Counted from the stretch's first letter, positions 1 to 8,016 are shown. The stretch: 37,772 nt of DNA from Oscillatoriaceae cyanobacterium M33_DOE_052 (GCA_015296065.1 DVDU01000180.1:1-37772); one strand, 5' to 3'. Program-made: numbers and translations. Notes: generated from the letters alone by a model not told the origin.

Positions 1-79
1 CCCCACACTCCCCACACTCCCCACACTCCCCACACTCCCCAGTCTCCCCGTCACCCCGTCACCCCGTCCCCCGTCCCCT
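1..79. repeat. STRR tract, CCCCACACT 9-mers then CCCCGTCA 8-mers
   Basis: The window opens inside a tandem tract: about four and a half copies of the 9-mer CCCCACACT (1-40), followed by 8-mers of the type CCCCGTCA/CCCCGTCC to about 79. The same 9-mer recurs at 12021-12066 and 16524-16559 (as GGGGAGTGT), 12903-12935 and 24865-24900. This is the short tandemly repeated repetitive (STRR) sequence style known from filamentous cyanobacteria. The left end of the tract is cut by the window edge. Confidence 0.9.
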
Positions 80-149
80 AGTCTAAGAAAATCAAAAAAA
101 TTTCTCCGCAAACCATTACAGGCATGCTATAGTAGGTAAGGAGTTTTTT

Positions 150-222
150 GCCGGTGTAGCTCAGAGGCCAGAGCATTCGATTCGTAATCGAACGGTCGCG
201 GGTTCGACTCCCGCCATCGGCT
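150..222 (+). tRNA. tRNA-Thr (anticodon CGT)
   Basis: The sequence folds as a full cloverleaf. Acceptor arms GCCGGTG (150-156) and CATCGGC (215-221) pair with one G-T wobble, and T222 is the discriminator. The D-arm contains GCTCAGAGGCCAGAGC. The anticodon stem TTCGA/TCGAA encloses loop TTCGTAA, giving anticodon CGT (reads ACG, Thr). The T-arm is GCGGGTTCGACTCCCGC. CCA is not encoded. No protein gene follows for about 600 bp, so it is probably a single-gene transcript. Confidence 0.95.
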
Positions 223-363
223 TACTCAGTAACGCTTACTTACAAACCCTTTCCCGCTCTGTTGCCCCAACTGTTGCGTGCCACTTTGACCAATATTTGA
301 CCAACAGGATAACATATGGCGGGTTAAATGGTGAAAATCCCCCTCCATACCCAAAACCACTTT

Positions 364-704
364 GGAGAGAAAAAAAATCCCCCAACGCGGTTTAGGCGTG
401 GGGGACCATCCATCAGGGTGCATCTAATCCCTATATCCCGGTACTTACCGCCGCCATCCGGGAGAAAAACGACTCTGGAGAGAAAAAAAATCCCCCAACG
501 CGGTTTAGGCGTGGGGGAACATCCATCAGGGTGCATCTAATCCTTATATCCCGGTACTTACCGCCGCCATCCGGGAGAAACAACGACTTTGGAGAGAAAA
601 AAAATCCCCCAACGCGGTTTAGGCGTGGGTGGCGTGGGGAGTCAGCCATCACGGTCCAGACAACCCCTATATCCCCGGGGGTGGCGGCGGTGGGAAAAAA
701 CCGG
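364..704. repeat. Three tandem ~113-bp repeats
   Basis: Copies begin with GGAGAGAAAAAAAATCCCCC at 364, 477 and 591, so the period is 113-114 bp. Copies 1 and 2 are nearly identical through the segment that ends in GCCGCCATCCGGGAGAAA. Copy 3 diverges after its hairpin, where it gains an extra GGTGGCGTGGGG. The unit has two parts: an A-run followed by a hairpin, and a GC-rich half. This looks like recent tandem duplication of a non-coding unit. Confidence 0.85.
370..405 (-). terminator. Terminator-like hairpin (copy 1; again at 491-518)
   Basis: Arms CCCCCAACGC (379-388) and GCGTGGGGG (396-404) pair with a single bulged A. The A-run at 370-377 means that, read on the minus strand, a GC-rich hairpin is followed by eight T residues, the form of an intrinsic terminator. 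The structure is repeated in copy 2 (491-518) and weaker in copy 3 (605-629). No minus-strand gene reads into it inside this window, so a terminator role is only inferred. Confidence 0.45.
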
Positions 705-822
705 AAAATTTTTCCCAGATATGGCAGCAATATGAGGGGTGAAATTATAATTAGTCAGATTAAATTCTCATTTTGGCAATTGACTCTATTTGACATAAGT
801 CAGGGGAACAGATAATTGTTGT

Positions 823-1488
823 ATGGATATCAAATCACACCAAAGGGTTAACGATATCTTATTGGGCCCGCTCGAAAGACCGCTGCTGCAAACTTTGGCC
901 GCCAAAATGCCTCGGTGGGTGACACCGGATATATTGACCGCCGTGGGGGTATTGGGGGCAGTTTTCATATTTGCGGGCTATGGCTTGACCAATGTCAATC
1001 ATAATTTCTTATGGCTGGCCAGTTTTGGTTTTGTGCTAAACTGGTTTGGCGATTCTCTCGATGGCACCTTGGCGCGGTATCGGAAAATACAGCGACCCAA
1101 GTTTGGATTTTTTATTGACCATACCGTGGATGCGTTTAATGAATTTTTAATTGCCGTTGGTCTGGGTTTATCTCCCTACGTTTCCTTTAATATTGCTTGT
1201 TTAGGCTTGATTGGTTACTTGCTGTTATCGGTGTTCGTGTATGTGCGCACCTGCGTTGATGGGGTCTTCCAGATTTCTTACGGTAAAATCGGCCCTACGG
1301 AAATCCGGGTGATTTTTATCCTGTTAAATGCGGTGATGTACTTGGTGGAGAAACCGGAGGTATTATTGCCCTGGGGCTTGACTTCTATTTATGATGTGAT
1401 GTGTGGGTTACTGGCGGCGGGACTGATGCTGGTGTTTTTGGTATCTACTTTTCAGCAAGCCAAGAAATTGGCTCAATTAAAGGAGTAA
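823..1488 (+). CDS. CDP-alcohol phosphatidyltransferase family protein
   Basis: A 221-residue integral membrane enzyme of the family that moves a phosphatidyl group from a CDP-linked lipid (or CDP-alcohol) to an alcohol acceptor in phospholipid synthesis. The family signature D-x2-DG-x2-AR-x9-G-x3-D-x3-D is complete: D77, D80-G81, A84-R85, G95, D99 and D103, all in a cytoplasmic-side loop that binds Mg2+ and CDP. About six hydrophobic segments are visible, including 40-57, 60-75, 105-140, 155-175 and 185-212. The acceptor alcohol cannot be told from sequence. It starts at the ATG at 823; the Shine-Dalgarno sequence is weak. It stands alone, downstream of the 113-bp repeats and convergent with the GNAT gene. 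Confidence 0.9.
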   Translation: MDIKSHQRVNDILLGPLERPLLQTLAAKMPRWVTPDILTAVGVLGAVFIFAGYGLTNVNHNFLWLASFGFVLNWFGDSLDGTLARYRKIQRPKFGFFIDHTVDAFNEFLIAVGLGLSPYVSFNIACLGLIGYLLLSVFVYVRTCVDGVFQISYGKIGPTEIRVIFILLNAVMYLVEKPEVLLPWGLTSIYDVMCGLLAAGLMLVFLVSTFQQAKKLAQLKE

Positions 1489-1714
1489 ATTATTGTCAAT
1501 GTCTTTTGGTGGCTTGAACCATCAATGGCGAATTACAGGGTAAATGCGGTTTATTGTGCCATCTATCTCTTTTGCTGCTGTCGAAACGCCGCCATCTTCA
1601 GAATGGATGATCACAGATGTTGCAGTGCCGGATTTGGTCTGATGTCACAAGTCCTACGAGTCCTTTGTCCTTGCTCAAGGGACAAGCTACCTTGGGACAA
1701 GGAACAAATTGTGA

Positions 1715-2188
1715 TTACAGAGTTTTGTGCATAAACAGAGATAAAGTTTGATAACCCTGGTGTTGGTAGAGACTGAGGGCATTTTGGTTGGCGAGGAAAA
1801 CTTGGAGACTGATCAGACGATCGCCCCGTTGTCGCGCCCAAGATTCCGCCTGGACTACCAGAGCCGAACCGATACCCCGCCGCCGATGTAGAGGTGACAC
1901 ATAAACCAGAAAAATATGGGCGTGGCGACTACCCCCCACTTGATCGATCACATTACCCACCCACAGACACCCCACCGGTTCCCCAGAGGGGTTGGTAGAT
2001 GGAGGCTCCCCAGCCAAATCCACCCACCAGAGGGGCGTTTCCCGGGATAAATAATCCACAACCGTATCTCTCAAGTGGGAAAAATCCTGCTCCGGGTAAA
2101 GCTCTTGATAACTTGCCTGCAAAAACTTCAGCAGCAAAACCCTTTCCCCCACAGACCCTAGGCGCAAATTATAGCCCGGAATCAGCAT
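1715..2188 (-). CDS. GNAT family N-acetyltransferase
   Basis: A predicted acetyl-CoA-dependent acetyltransferase of about 157 residues. Motif A is clear: beta strand HIFLVYVSP followed by the pyrophosphate loop R-R-R-G-I-G-S-A-L (R102-R104, G105, G107) and helix VVQAESWARQRG. Motif B follows with NQNALSLYQHQGY, typical of N-acetyltransferases near the C terminus. The substrate is unknown. The frame is also open to an ATG at 2209, but those seven extra residues (MTNDKGQ) are pure STRR sequence; the ATG at 2188 has AAAGGA just upstream and is preferred. It lies after the small membrane protein gene on the same strand, with an STRR tract between. Confidence 0.85.
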   Translation of the reverse strand: MLIPGYNLRLGSVGERVLLLKFLQASYQELYPEQDFSHLRDTVVDYLSRETPLWWVDLAGEPPSTNPSGEPVGCLWVGNVIDQVGGSRHAHIFLVYVSPLHRRRGIGSALVVQAESWARQRGDRLISLQVFLANQNALSLYQHQGYQTLSLFMHKTL

Positions 2189-2375
2189 TTGTCCTTTGTC
2201 ATTGGTCATTGGTCATTGGTGATTGGTCATTGGTCATTAGTCATTGGTCATTTGTAATTTGTCCTTTGTCAAATGACAAGTTAGCCTGCGACGGCGCTCA
2301 GGGGACAACGGACTTGTTCCCAATGACAAGGGACATTAGACAAGGGAGATTGGACAAAGGATAAATCTTCTACCG
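2186..2375. repeat. STRR tract, TTGGTCATT / TTGTCCTTTGTC type
   Basis: Tandem and degenerate copies of ATTGGTC, TTGGTCATTGG and TTGTCCTTTGTC, then the inverted forms AATGACAAG and GACAAGGGA after about 2320. The tract touches coding sequence at both sides: it supplies the possible upstream start of the GNAT gene and the last third of the small membrane protein gene. The same family appears at 2548-2612, 5691-5752, 8128-8158 and 8214-8275. Confidence 0.85.
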
Positions 2376-2502
2376 GCTCTTCTATTGGTGCTGGTCCCAT
2401 CATCTCTTGGGGCAACCAGATGCGAGCGCTCACAGCCACCAATGCCACCAGAAACACCAACAGAATTAAAAGGGGAGCAATAAATTCACGAAAAATAGCC
2501 AT
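2281..2502 (-). CDS. Small single-span membrane protein with STRR-derived tail
   Basis: A 73-residue protein starting at MAIFREFIAPLLILL. Residues 9-29 form one strong transmembrane segment, then a short segment rich in P and E (PQEMMGPAPIEEPVED). From about residue 46 the reading frame runs into STRR DNA (SFVQSPLSNVPCHWEQV), so the natural protein probably ended earlier in an ancestor. I do not recognise the family; the hydrophobic part reads like a real conserved gene. An in-frame ATG at 2523 would add seven residues. It is the gene after the MFS transporter on the minus strand. Confidence 0.6.
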   Translation of the reverse strand: MAIFREFIAPLLILLVFLVALVAVSARIWLPQEMMGPAPIEEPVEDLSFVQSPLSNVPCHWEQVRCPLSAVAG

Positions 2503-2547
2503 AATTCCTATCTCAGATGCCACCGCCTTATCATACCACTAAAATGT

Positions 2548-2680
2548 CCTGGGTCATTAGTCAAAAGTCCTTTGTCCTTGGTCATTAGTTATTAGTCATT
2601 AGTTATGAGTAGGGTGGGCACTGCCCACCTGACAACTTCGGTGGTAGCATAGCAGTAGCGTGGGCAATGCCCACCCTAAG
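2548..2680. repeat. STRR remnant plus GGTGGGCA inverted repeat
   Basis: 2548-2612 holds TTAGTCATTAG/TTTGTCCTTGG STRR copies. AGGGTGGGCA (2611-2620) is followed at once by TGCCCACC, forming a short palindrome, and is matched again by TGCCCACCCT at 2668-2677, giving a nested inverted repeat about 67 bp long. Its right arm contains the stop codon of the MFS gene (2676-2678), so the element lies exactly at that gene's 3' end and may act as a transcript end. Confidence 0.7.
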
Positions 2681-3953
2681 ACTGCCCCTCCTCATCCAAA
2701 GGCAAAAATAAAATCGTCAGCATTCCGGGAATGGTGAGGAAACAAACAATTACAAAAAACAAAGGATATCCCACCTGGGTCTGAATTGCACCGCTCACGG
2801 CTCCAGGCACCATCAGCCCTAAAGCCATAATCCCCGTAGAAATCGCATAGTGAGAAGTTTTGTACTGCCCCTTAGAAATATACATCAAATAAACCATAAA
2901 AGCCGTAAATCCCAAGCCATATCCGAATTGCTCTAAAGATACCAGAGGATAAACAAATTTAAGGGGCGGCTGGGCATAAGCCATATAGACGTAAAACAAA
3001 TCTGGCAAATTTAACGCCCATGCCATTGGCCAAATGGTCTTTTTTAAGCCGTATTTAGCAATGATGGCACCACCGGTAATGCCTCCCAGAATTAAGGAAA
3101 TTACGCCAAAAGTGCCATAGACTAGACCGACATCCTGAGTGCTAAGTCCTAAACCACCTTTTTCTGCTGGGTCTAATAAGAAAAGTTGGGCAACCTTAAC
3201 CAGCATCGCTTCACCGAAGCGGTAGAGCAAGATAAAAGCTAAAATTGCGGTAATTTTTTGTTGCCGAAAATAAGCGGCAATAATTTCGGCAAAAGGTGTT
3301 TTTTCGGCTTCTGCTGTAGCGGCGCTGCTGCCATCGGTAGAGGGGAAAGGCAACACAACCTTATGATAAACCAAAAATATAGCGAAGAGAACTGCTGCAA
3401 TACCGAGGGTGAGAGACCAAGCCACTGTTTTGTCGATGCCGATCGCTTCTGTCATGTAACCGGCCAAAAAGACCAATCCCCCGGAAGCAAAAATCACCGA
3501 TAGCCGAAAAAAAACTGAGCGAATCCCCGCAAATAATGCTTGGTCTTCCGGCGTCAAAGCCAGCATATAAAAGCCATCTGCAGCGATGTCGTAAGTAGCG
3601 GAGACAAAAGCCGCAGCGCTAAAGATGATCAGGGATATTAAAAAGAAATTGGGCAGATGCAGGGAGAAGGCGGCGACAACCATACAGCACACCATCCCTA
3701 AGTTCATGGCGATGATCCAATTTCTTTTCGTGGAGGTGACATCCACAAAGGGACTCCACAGCATTTTTAGTACCCAAGGGAGATACAGAAAACTCGTTCC
3801 AGAGGTGATTAGTTCATTGGGTATGCCCAGATTTTTATAGATAATCACCGAAACGCTATTGATGATGATGTTCGGGAGCCCTTGGGCGAAATAAAGGGTA
3901 GGGATAAAACTCCACGGGTTGCGCGTCTTGCTTTGCTGGTCAATCATGGGCAA
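2676..3953 (-). CDS. MFS transporter, AmpG-like permease
   Basis: A 425-residue major facilitator with about twelve hydrophobic spans. The N-terminal motif FIPTLYFAQGLPNIIIN, followed by GTSFLYLPWVLKMLWSPFVD, is characteristic of the AmpG/SLC33-like branch, whose best known member imports muropeptides for cell-wall recycling. The second half has the repeated pattern GLGLSTQDVGLVYGTFGVISLI. Substrate assignment to muropeptides is inference, as cyanobacterial members are not characterised to my knowledge; nothing nearby confirms it except a PBP4-type carboxypeptidase further along. It starts at the ATG at 3953, and the stop lies inside an inverted repeat. Confidence 0.85.
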   Translation of the reverse strand: MPMIDQQSKTRNPWSFIPTLYFAQGLPNIIINSVSVIIYKNLGIPNELITSGTSFLYLPWVLKMLWSPFVDVTSTKRNWIIAMNLGMVCCMVVAAFSLHLPNFFLISLIIFSAAAFVSATYDIAADGFYMLALTPEDQALFAGIRSVFFRLSVIFASGGLVFLAGYMTEAIGIDKTVAWSLTLGIAAVLFAIFLVYHKVVLPFPSTDGSSAATAEAEKTPFAEIIAAYFRQQKITAILAFILLYRFGEAMLVKVAQLFLLDPAEKGGLGLSTQDVGLVYGTFGVISLILGGITGGAIIAKYGLKKTIWPMAWALNLPDLFYVYMAYAQPPLKFVYPLVSLEQFGYGLGFTAFMVYLMYISKGQYKTSHYAISTGIMALGLMVPGAVSGAIQTQVGYPLFFVIVCFLTIPGMLTILFLPLDEEGQS

Positions 3954-4043
3954 TTACTAAGTGATTGTCGTGTGAATTGCTAGCCTGCATGATACCATTA
4001 CAGGTTTGTAGTTCGACTAAAGCCTAACTAAGAACTGTTATCC

Positions 4044-4118
4044 CGGGGAGACGGGGAGACGGGGAGACGGGGAGACGGGGAGATGGGGAGACGGGGAGAC
4101 GGGGAGACGGGGGGTCTT
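4044..4118. repeat. STRR tract, CGGGGAGA 8-mers
   Basis: About nine tandem copies of the 8-mer CGGGGAGA with one A-to-T variant (GGGGAGATGGGG). It is the complement of the CCCCGTCT tracts found inside the kinase and CHAT genes. It sits in the 414-bp gap between the MFS gene and the small hypothetical gene; the rest of that gap holds the hairpin at 4227 and no gene. Confidence 0.9.
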
Positions 4119-4226
4119 TCTTGGGGGCGAAAAATTTTTCGCTCCCAGAAGATATCTGTTTCATTACTAAATCAAAATGGGATAAAGCTCAACTAAGAAC
4201 TTTTGTGCAACATCCCGAAATAGAGC

Positions 4227-4262
4227 GAAAGTAGGGGTTTGGCGAGCCAAACCCCTACTTTC
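4227..4262. repeat. 28-bp-type palindrome (GTAGGGG family), perfect hairpin
   Basis: GAAAGTAGGGGTTTGG (4227-4242) pairs perfectly with 4247-4262 around loop CGAG, a 16-bp stem. The core 4231-4258 is a 28-nt member of the family GTAGGGG-N14-CCCCTAC seen throughout this window. It lies between two minus-strand genes and could end transcription, but there is no long T-run. Confidence 0.85.
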
Positions 4263-4367
4263 TTTTGCCCAAAATCGATGATATTGTAGGGGCGTTTCGC
4301 TGTGGGGGACATAAAACGTCCCTCCAGCAAACTTTGTCACCCCGTATGCAAGCCTCTTGGTCGTCAG

Positions 4368-4625
4368 TTAAATTGTGCCCGCTTGCAACCATCTGAGGTA
4401 TTTGCTTTGGCTGACGACTTTATACGCGATCGCCTTATTGTCCATCAAGTCCTTGTCGCCGCTCACATCCCGTTTGGGGGTGATATTGGTAAATTGAGGT
4501 TGAGGGGATAGGGATAGTTTTTTGGTAAGGACGTACTCGCGCTGCTGCTGGAGTTCAAGGTAAAGATCGATGATATCCAGTGCCAACTCGAAACTTTCCG
4601 GATCCATTATGCTTTTAGTCATCAA
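4368..4625 (-). CDS. Small hypothetical protein
   Basis: An unrecognised 85-residue protein, or 79 residues if the start is the in-frame ATG at 4607 (MDPESFELALDIIDLY). Residues 7-40 look like one amphipathic helix (ELALDIIDLYLELQQQREYV); the rest is polar with a C-terminal KVVSQSKYLRWLQAG. No membrane span or catalytic motif is visible. It begins 15 bp after the argF stop on the same strand, so it may be co-transcribed with argF. The compact helix and close spacing make it a plausible real gene. Confidence 0.5.
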   Translation of the reverse strand: MMTKSIMDPESFELALDIIDLYLELQQQREYVLTKKLSLSPQPQFTNITPKRDVSGDKDLMDNKAIAYKVVSQSKYLRWLQAGTI

Positions 4626-4640
4626 TACTAACTTAATGGT

Positions 4641-5564
4641 TTAAATCGCAGCTCCTAGCACGCTGGCGAGCAAAGCTTTTTGAGCGTGCATCCGGTTTTC
4701 GGCTTGAACCCAGACCCGGGACTGGGAGCCCTCAATCACTTTGTCGCTGATTTCTTCCCCGCGATGTGCTGGTAAACAGTGCAACACGATCGCCTCACCA
4801 TCAGCATACTTTAAAAGCTCCTCATTTAGCTGGTAGGGCTGAAAAACCGGGATGCGGCTTCCCGCCTCCTGCTCTTGGCCCATACTCGCCCAAACATCGG
4901 TGTAAAGGACATGGGCACCTTGAGCCGCAACGATCGGGTCAGAAGTCACCGTTACCTCCGTGCTACCTCCGCTCAGCGCGATCGCCCGTTGCACAACCTC
5001 CGGATCCGGTTCATAGCCAGCGGGAGTCGCTACTCGCACATTCATCCCCACCATAGCACAGCCCAGCAAAAGAGAGTGAGCCACATTATTCCCATCGCCG
5101 AGATAACTCAAAGTCAACCCCGAAAAATCACCAAAACATTCCTGCACCGTCATCAAATCCGCCAACGCCTGACAAGGATGCTCCTGGTCCGTCAGCGCAT
5201 TAATCACCGGAATCTCACAGTAGCGAGCAAAAGTCTCCACATCCGCCTGAGCAAAAGTCCGCACCGCCAGCACATCCAGATAGCCGTCTAAAACCCGCGC
5301 CGTATCTGGGAGCGGTTCCCCTCGACTCACCTGAGAAACACTAGGGTTAAGGTCAATCACCTGACCCCCAAGCTGGTACATCGCCACAGAAAAACTCACC
5401 CGCGTCCGAGTTGACGCCTTGTAAAACACCAAACCCAGCACCTTCTCACACCGAGGCTTAACCTTCTGCGCCTTCATCTGCGCCGCCAAGTCTAGAAGCC
5501 GCTTCACCTCATCAGGCGTCAAATCCGCCAAACCCAAAAAATCCCGTCCTTTCAATCCTTGCAT
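4641..5564 (-). CDS. argF: Ornithine carbamoyltransferase
   Basis: Catalyses ornithine plus carbamoyl phosphate to citrulline in arginine synthesis; a soluble trimer in the family. Carbamoyl phosphate motif FYKASTRTR (S51, T52, R53, T54, R55), HPCQ (H129-Q132), ornithine-side DVWASMG (223-229) and HCLP (H262-P265) are all intact. The length of 307 residues fits the family and begins at MQGLKGRDFLG (ATG 5564), which is where family members start; the frame remains open to 5636, but those 24 extra residues look unrelated. AAGGGGGAG lies close upstream. The enzyme appears complete and functional. Confidence 0.97.
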   Translation of the reverse strand: MQGLKGRDFLGLADLTPDEVKRLLDLAAQMKAQKVKPRCEKVLGLVFYKASTRTRVSFSVAMYQLGGQVIDLNPSVSQVSRGEPLPDTARVLDGYLDVLAVRTFAQADVETFARYCEIPVINALTDQEHPCQALADLMTVQECFGDFSGLTLSYLGDGNNVAHSLLLGCAMVGMNVRVATPAGYEPDPEVVQRAIALSGGSTEVTVTSDPIVAAQGAHVLYTDVWASMGQEQEAGSRIPVFQPYQLNEELLKYADGEAIVLHCLPAHRGEEISDKVIEGSQSRVWVQAENRMHAQKALLASVLGAAI

Positions 5565-5755
5565 ACTCCCCCTTACACACATCCTGCCCAAAACATACAG
5601 CACTTCTAGGGCGATTAACTTAACATTGCTTAACACCCTACAACATATCCATACTCAGTGGCAGGCATGATTCCTCCTCTGTTGCCAACTCCTAACAAAT
5701 GGTCACTGGTCACTTGTCCCCTGCGCGAGGGAGAAGCCAAGGACAAAAGACAACA

Positions 5756-6535
5756 TCAATCAAAATCAGCCACCACAGCAAAATGGTCAGAAGGCCAAAG
5801 ACCTTGAAATTGGCGGGAGTCAATCTTTACCGCCCGCAGATGCAGCCGTCGGTCATAATAAATACTGTCGATCGCGGCAAAAGCACGCCCCCGGAAATCG
5901 TGAAACGTCATCTGCTGGCTTTGCGGCATCCCGGAGAGGGCATCTTGCAACTGGACGCCATTACTCAGAGGTTGCACAAAAGTCCGACGCGGTAAACTCC
6001 CCGGACCATCATTAAAATCCCCAGTCAACAGGAGATAGGCATCCTCGGAGGCAATTTTAGCCATCCGCTGACAAATCAGTTGAGCGCTCAACTGGCGCGA
6101 TCGGGCACTTTGATAATCTAAATGCGTATTGAACAGCGCCAAACGCCGGCCATTAACCACATCAGCAAACAAACCCCAAGTAGTCATCCGAGGCAGGGGG
6201 TTGCCCCATTCCGGCGAAATGCTCCCCCTGCTATCAGGCTGCCCAGAAAGCCAAAAATCACCCGCCGCCAAACATTGCAGCCGCTCTGGGTGATAAAAAA
6301 TCGCGCCATATTCCCCAGTCCCATTGCCATTACGGTCTGCCCCGATGTAACGGTAAGCGCCGAGGAGGTGCTGTAAATCTTGTAGCTGGTGCGGCGTCAC
6401 CTCCTGAGTCCCAATCAAGTCCGGTGCTAAATCAATCAGCAATTCCGCCACCGCTGTGCGTCGCACGCTCCAAGCCAAAACCCCTGGGTCAGGTTTATCG
6501 TACCGAATATTTATTGTCACCAGCCGATTAGTCAT
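5756..6535 (-). CDS. Endonuclease/exonuclease/phosphatase family protein
   Basis: A 259-residue metal-dependent phosphoesterase of the DNase I-like fold. Landmarks are N9, the metal ligand E45 in GTQE, NTHLDYQSARSRQ, the catalytic TGDFND, a D-S-I-Y strand, and SDHFAV at the C terminus containing the catalytic His. No signal peptide is visible, so it is likely cytoplasmic. Related proteins cleave DNA, sugar-phosphate or inositol-phosphate esters; the substrate cannot be chosen from sequence. It ends just before an STRR remnant. Its start (6535) is only 8 bp from the divergent dacB-like ATG. Confidence 0.9.
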   Translation of the reverse strand: MTNRLVTINIRYDKPDPGVLAWSVRRTAVAELLIDLAPDLIGTQEVTPHQLQDLQHLLGAYRYIGADRNGNGTGEYGAIFYHPERLQCLAAGDFWLSGQPDSRGSISPEWGNPLPRMTTWGLFADVVNGRRLALFNTHLDYQSARSRQLSAQLICQRMAKIASEDAYLLLTGDFNDGPGSLPRRTFVQPLSNGVQLQDALSGMPQSQQMTFHDFRGRAFAAIDSIYYDRRLHLRAVKIDSRQFQGLWPSDHFAVVADFD

Positions 6536-6543
6536 TGGTAATT

Positions 6544-8016
6544 ATGAGCAAAAACGCTGCTAAATATAAACTACAGACACATAGAACCCAAAAAGTCCTC
6601 CTTGCCCTCTGTGCCTTCGCGGTGAACATCACCCCCACATCGGTTTTAGGGGCCATTGCCCAATCGCCATCAGAGGAAGGGGGGGGGATATGTGCCAACC
6701 AGGTGGGAGCGTCCATAGACCAGATCTTGCAGCAACCGCAAAACAGACGATCGCGCTTTGGCGTCCTCGTGGCAACCCTCACCGGGGGCAACACCCTCTA
6801 TGCCAGAGAGCATCTATCCTACTTTACCCCCGCCTCCACCACCAAACTGCTCACCACCGCCGCCGCCTTAGAAGCCATCGGGCCAGACTACAGACTGCGC
6901 ACCTCCGTATATGGCACCCTCAACGGCACCACCGCCCCCTTATTGCGCCTAGTGGGCAGCTCCGACCCCACTATCGACGCTGGCAAACTGCAAAGCCTCG
7001 CCCAACAGTTAGCCGCCAGAGGTATCCGCACAGTCGATCGGCTCCAAGTCGAAGAAGCCGGTTTCACCGGCCCAACCATTAACCCCACCTGGCAATGGGA
7101 AGACATCCAGTCTGGCTACGGCGCCCCAGTCAACAGTTTAATCTACAATCAAAACGCCATTGACATCATGCTCTGGCCCACAGAAATCGGCCAACCCCTA
7201 CGCATTACCTGGGCGAACCCAGAAGAAGCAGCCCACTGGCGCATAGAAAACAAATCTCAAACCGTCTCCCCAGACCAGCCAGAATTTGTAGAAGTAGGAC
7301 GAGACTTGCGCCAGCAGGTGCTGTATATTAGCGGTCAATTGCGGTTTGGCTCAGAACCAGAAGACGCCGCCGTAGCCGTAGTAAACCCAGCAGAAAACTT
7401 TCTCGAGCATTTTCGCGCCGCTCTAACTCGCGAAGGCATCACCGTCGGGACTGCCAGCGTCTCCCTCCCTGATGTAGGGGCGATTCGCGAATCGCCCCTA
7501 CTTGCTGCCGTGCAGTCTCCTACCCTAGCTGAGTTGGTGACAACTACCAACCAAACTAGCAACAACCTCTATGCTGAGGTCTTATTGCGACTATTAGGAT
7601 TAAAAGGGGCGAGCAACCAGGCAAACGCCACTACCGCCGATGTGGGAGTCCAAGTGGCCAAAACCATCCTGACGAGCCTGGGAGTTGACCCACAGAGTCA
7701 CTTTATGCAAGACGGCTCCGGACTATCGCGGCAAAACCTGGTCAGTCCCCAAGCCTTGGTGCAAACTCTCCGAGGGATGGCGCAATCTCCCTATGCTGCC
7801 ATCTACCGCGCTGGTTTGCCCTCATCTGGGGTGGGGGTACAGGCAAAAACTGGGGGCATGACTGGGGTTTCTTCTCTGGCGGGTTACGTGGAGGCGCCAG
7901 CATATGAACCCCTGGTATTCGGTATCATCGTGAATAACTCCGAGCTGCGAGGAGCCGATCGACGCAAAACTATCAACGAAATCGTCTTGCTGCTCTCCCG
8001 AGTCCGCCGCTGCTAA
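6544..8016 (+). CDS. dacB: D-alanyl-D-alanine carboxypeptidase/endopeptidase, PBP4 type (S13)
   Basis: A periplasmic penicillin-binding protein that trims D-Ala or cuts D-Ala cross-links in peptidoglycan. From the ATG at 6544 (490 residues) the three serine-hydrolase motifs are S98-T-T-K101, S338-N-N and K434-T-G. A signal-peptide-like segment (VLLALCAFAVNITPTSVLGA) precedes the mature domain. The frame extends three codons upstream to TTG 6535, but ATG is preferred. A 28-bp palindrome at 7474-7501 is inserted in frame, adding VGAIRESPL in the region before SNN. The N-terminal DNA (about 6575-6630) resembles a dispersed cyanobacterial repeat when read on the other strand (from memory), so the exact start could be altered by repeat insertion. 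Confidence 0.92.
   Translation: MSKNAAKYKLQTHRTQKVLLALCAFAVNITPTSVLGAIAQSPSEEGGGICANQVGASIDQILQQPQNRRSRFGVLVATLTGGNTLYAREHLSYFTPASTTKLLTTAAALEAIGPDYRLRTSVYGTLNGTTAPLLRLVGSSDPTIDAGKLQSLAQQLAARGIRTVDRLQVEEAGFTGPTINPTWQWEDIQSGYGAPVNSLIYNQNAIDIMLWPTEIGQPLRITWANPEEAAHWRIENKSQTVSPDQPEFVEVGRDLRQQVLYISGQLRFGSEPEDAAVAVVNPAENFLEHFRAALTREGITVGTASVSLPDVGAIRESPLLAAVQSPTLAELVTTTNQTSNNLYAEVLLRLLGLKGASNQANATTADVGVQVAKTILTSLGVDPQSHFMQDGSGLSRQNLVSPQALVQTLRGMAQSPYAAIYRAGLPSSGVGVQAKTGGMTGVSSLAGYVEAPAYEPLVFGIIVNNSELRGADRRKTINEIVLLLSRVRRC
7474..7501. repeat. 28-bp palindrome inside dacB
   Basis: GTAGGGG at 7474-7480 and CCCCTAC at 7495-7501 flank CGATTCGCGAATCG, itself self-complementary, so all 28 bases form a perfect palindrome. 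It is read in the dacB frame as VGAIRESPL with no disruption. The identical sequence occurs at 20096-20123 in the unrelated FHA-PrsW gene. Confidence 0.95.

Larger units (their letters stand above)
223..822. other. 600-bp non-coding region with tandem repeats
   Basis: No convincing gene is present. Open frames here encode low-complexity or proline/arginine-rich peptides that follow the 113-bp repeats, and every copy is open in several frames, as expected of repeat shadows. After the repeats, 700-822 is AT-rich leader sequence of the phosphatidyltransferase gene; no strong Shine-Dalgarno sequence is visible before its ATG. Confidence 0.7.

Noticed and set aside
364-704. Possible CRISPR array
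   Set aside because: Period of 113 bp with nearly the whole unit conserved; there are no short repeats separated by unique spacers and no cas gene.
1525-1734. 69-codon plus-strand frame after the phosphatidyltransferase
   Set aside because: Cys-rich, no Shine-Dalgarno sequence, no recognisable pattern, and overlaps the end of the GNAT gene.
4302-4511. 69-codon plus-strand frame
   Set aside because: Antisense to the small hypothetical gene; no independent support.
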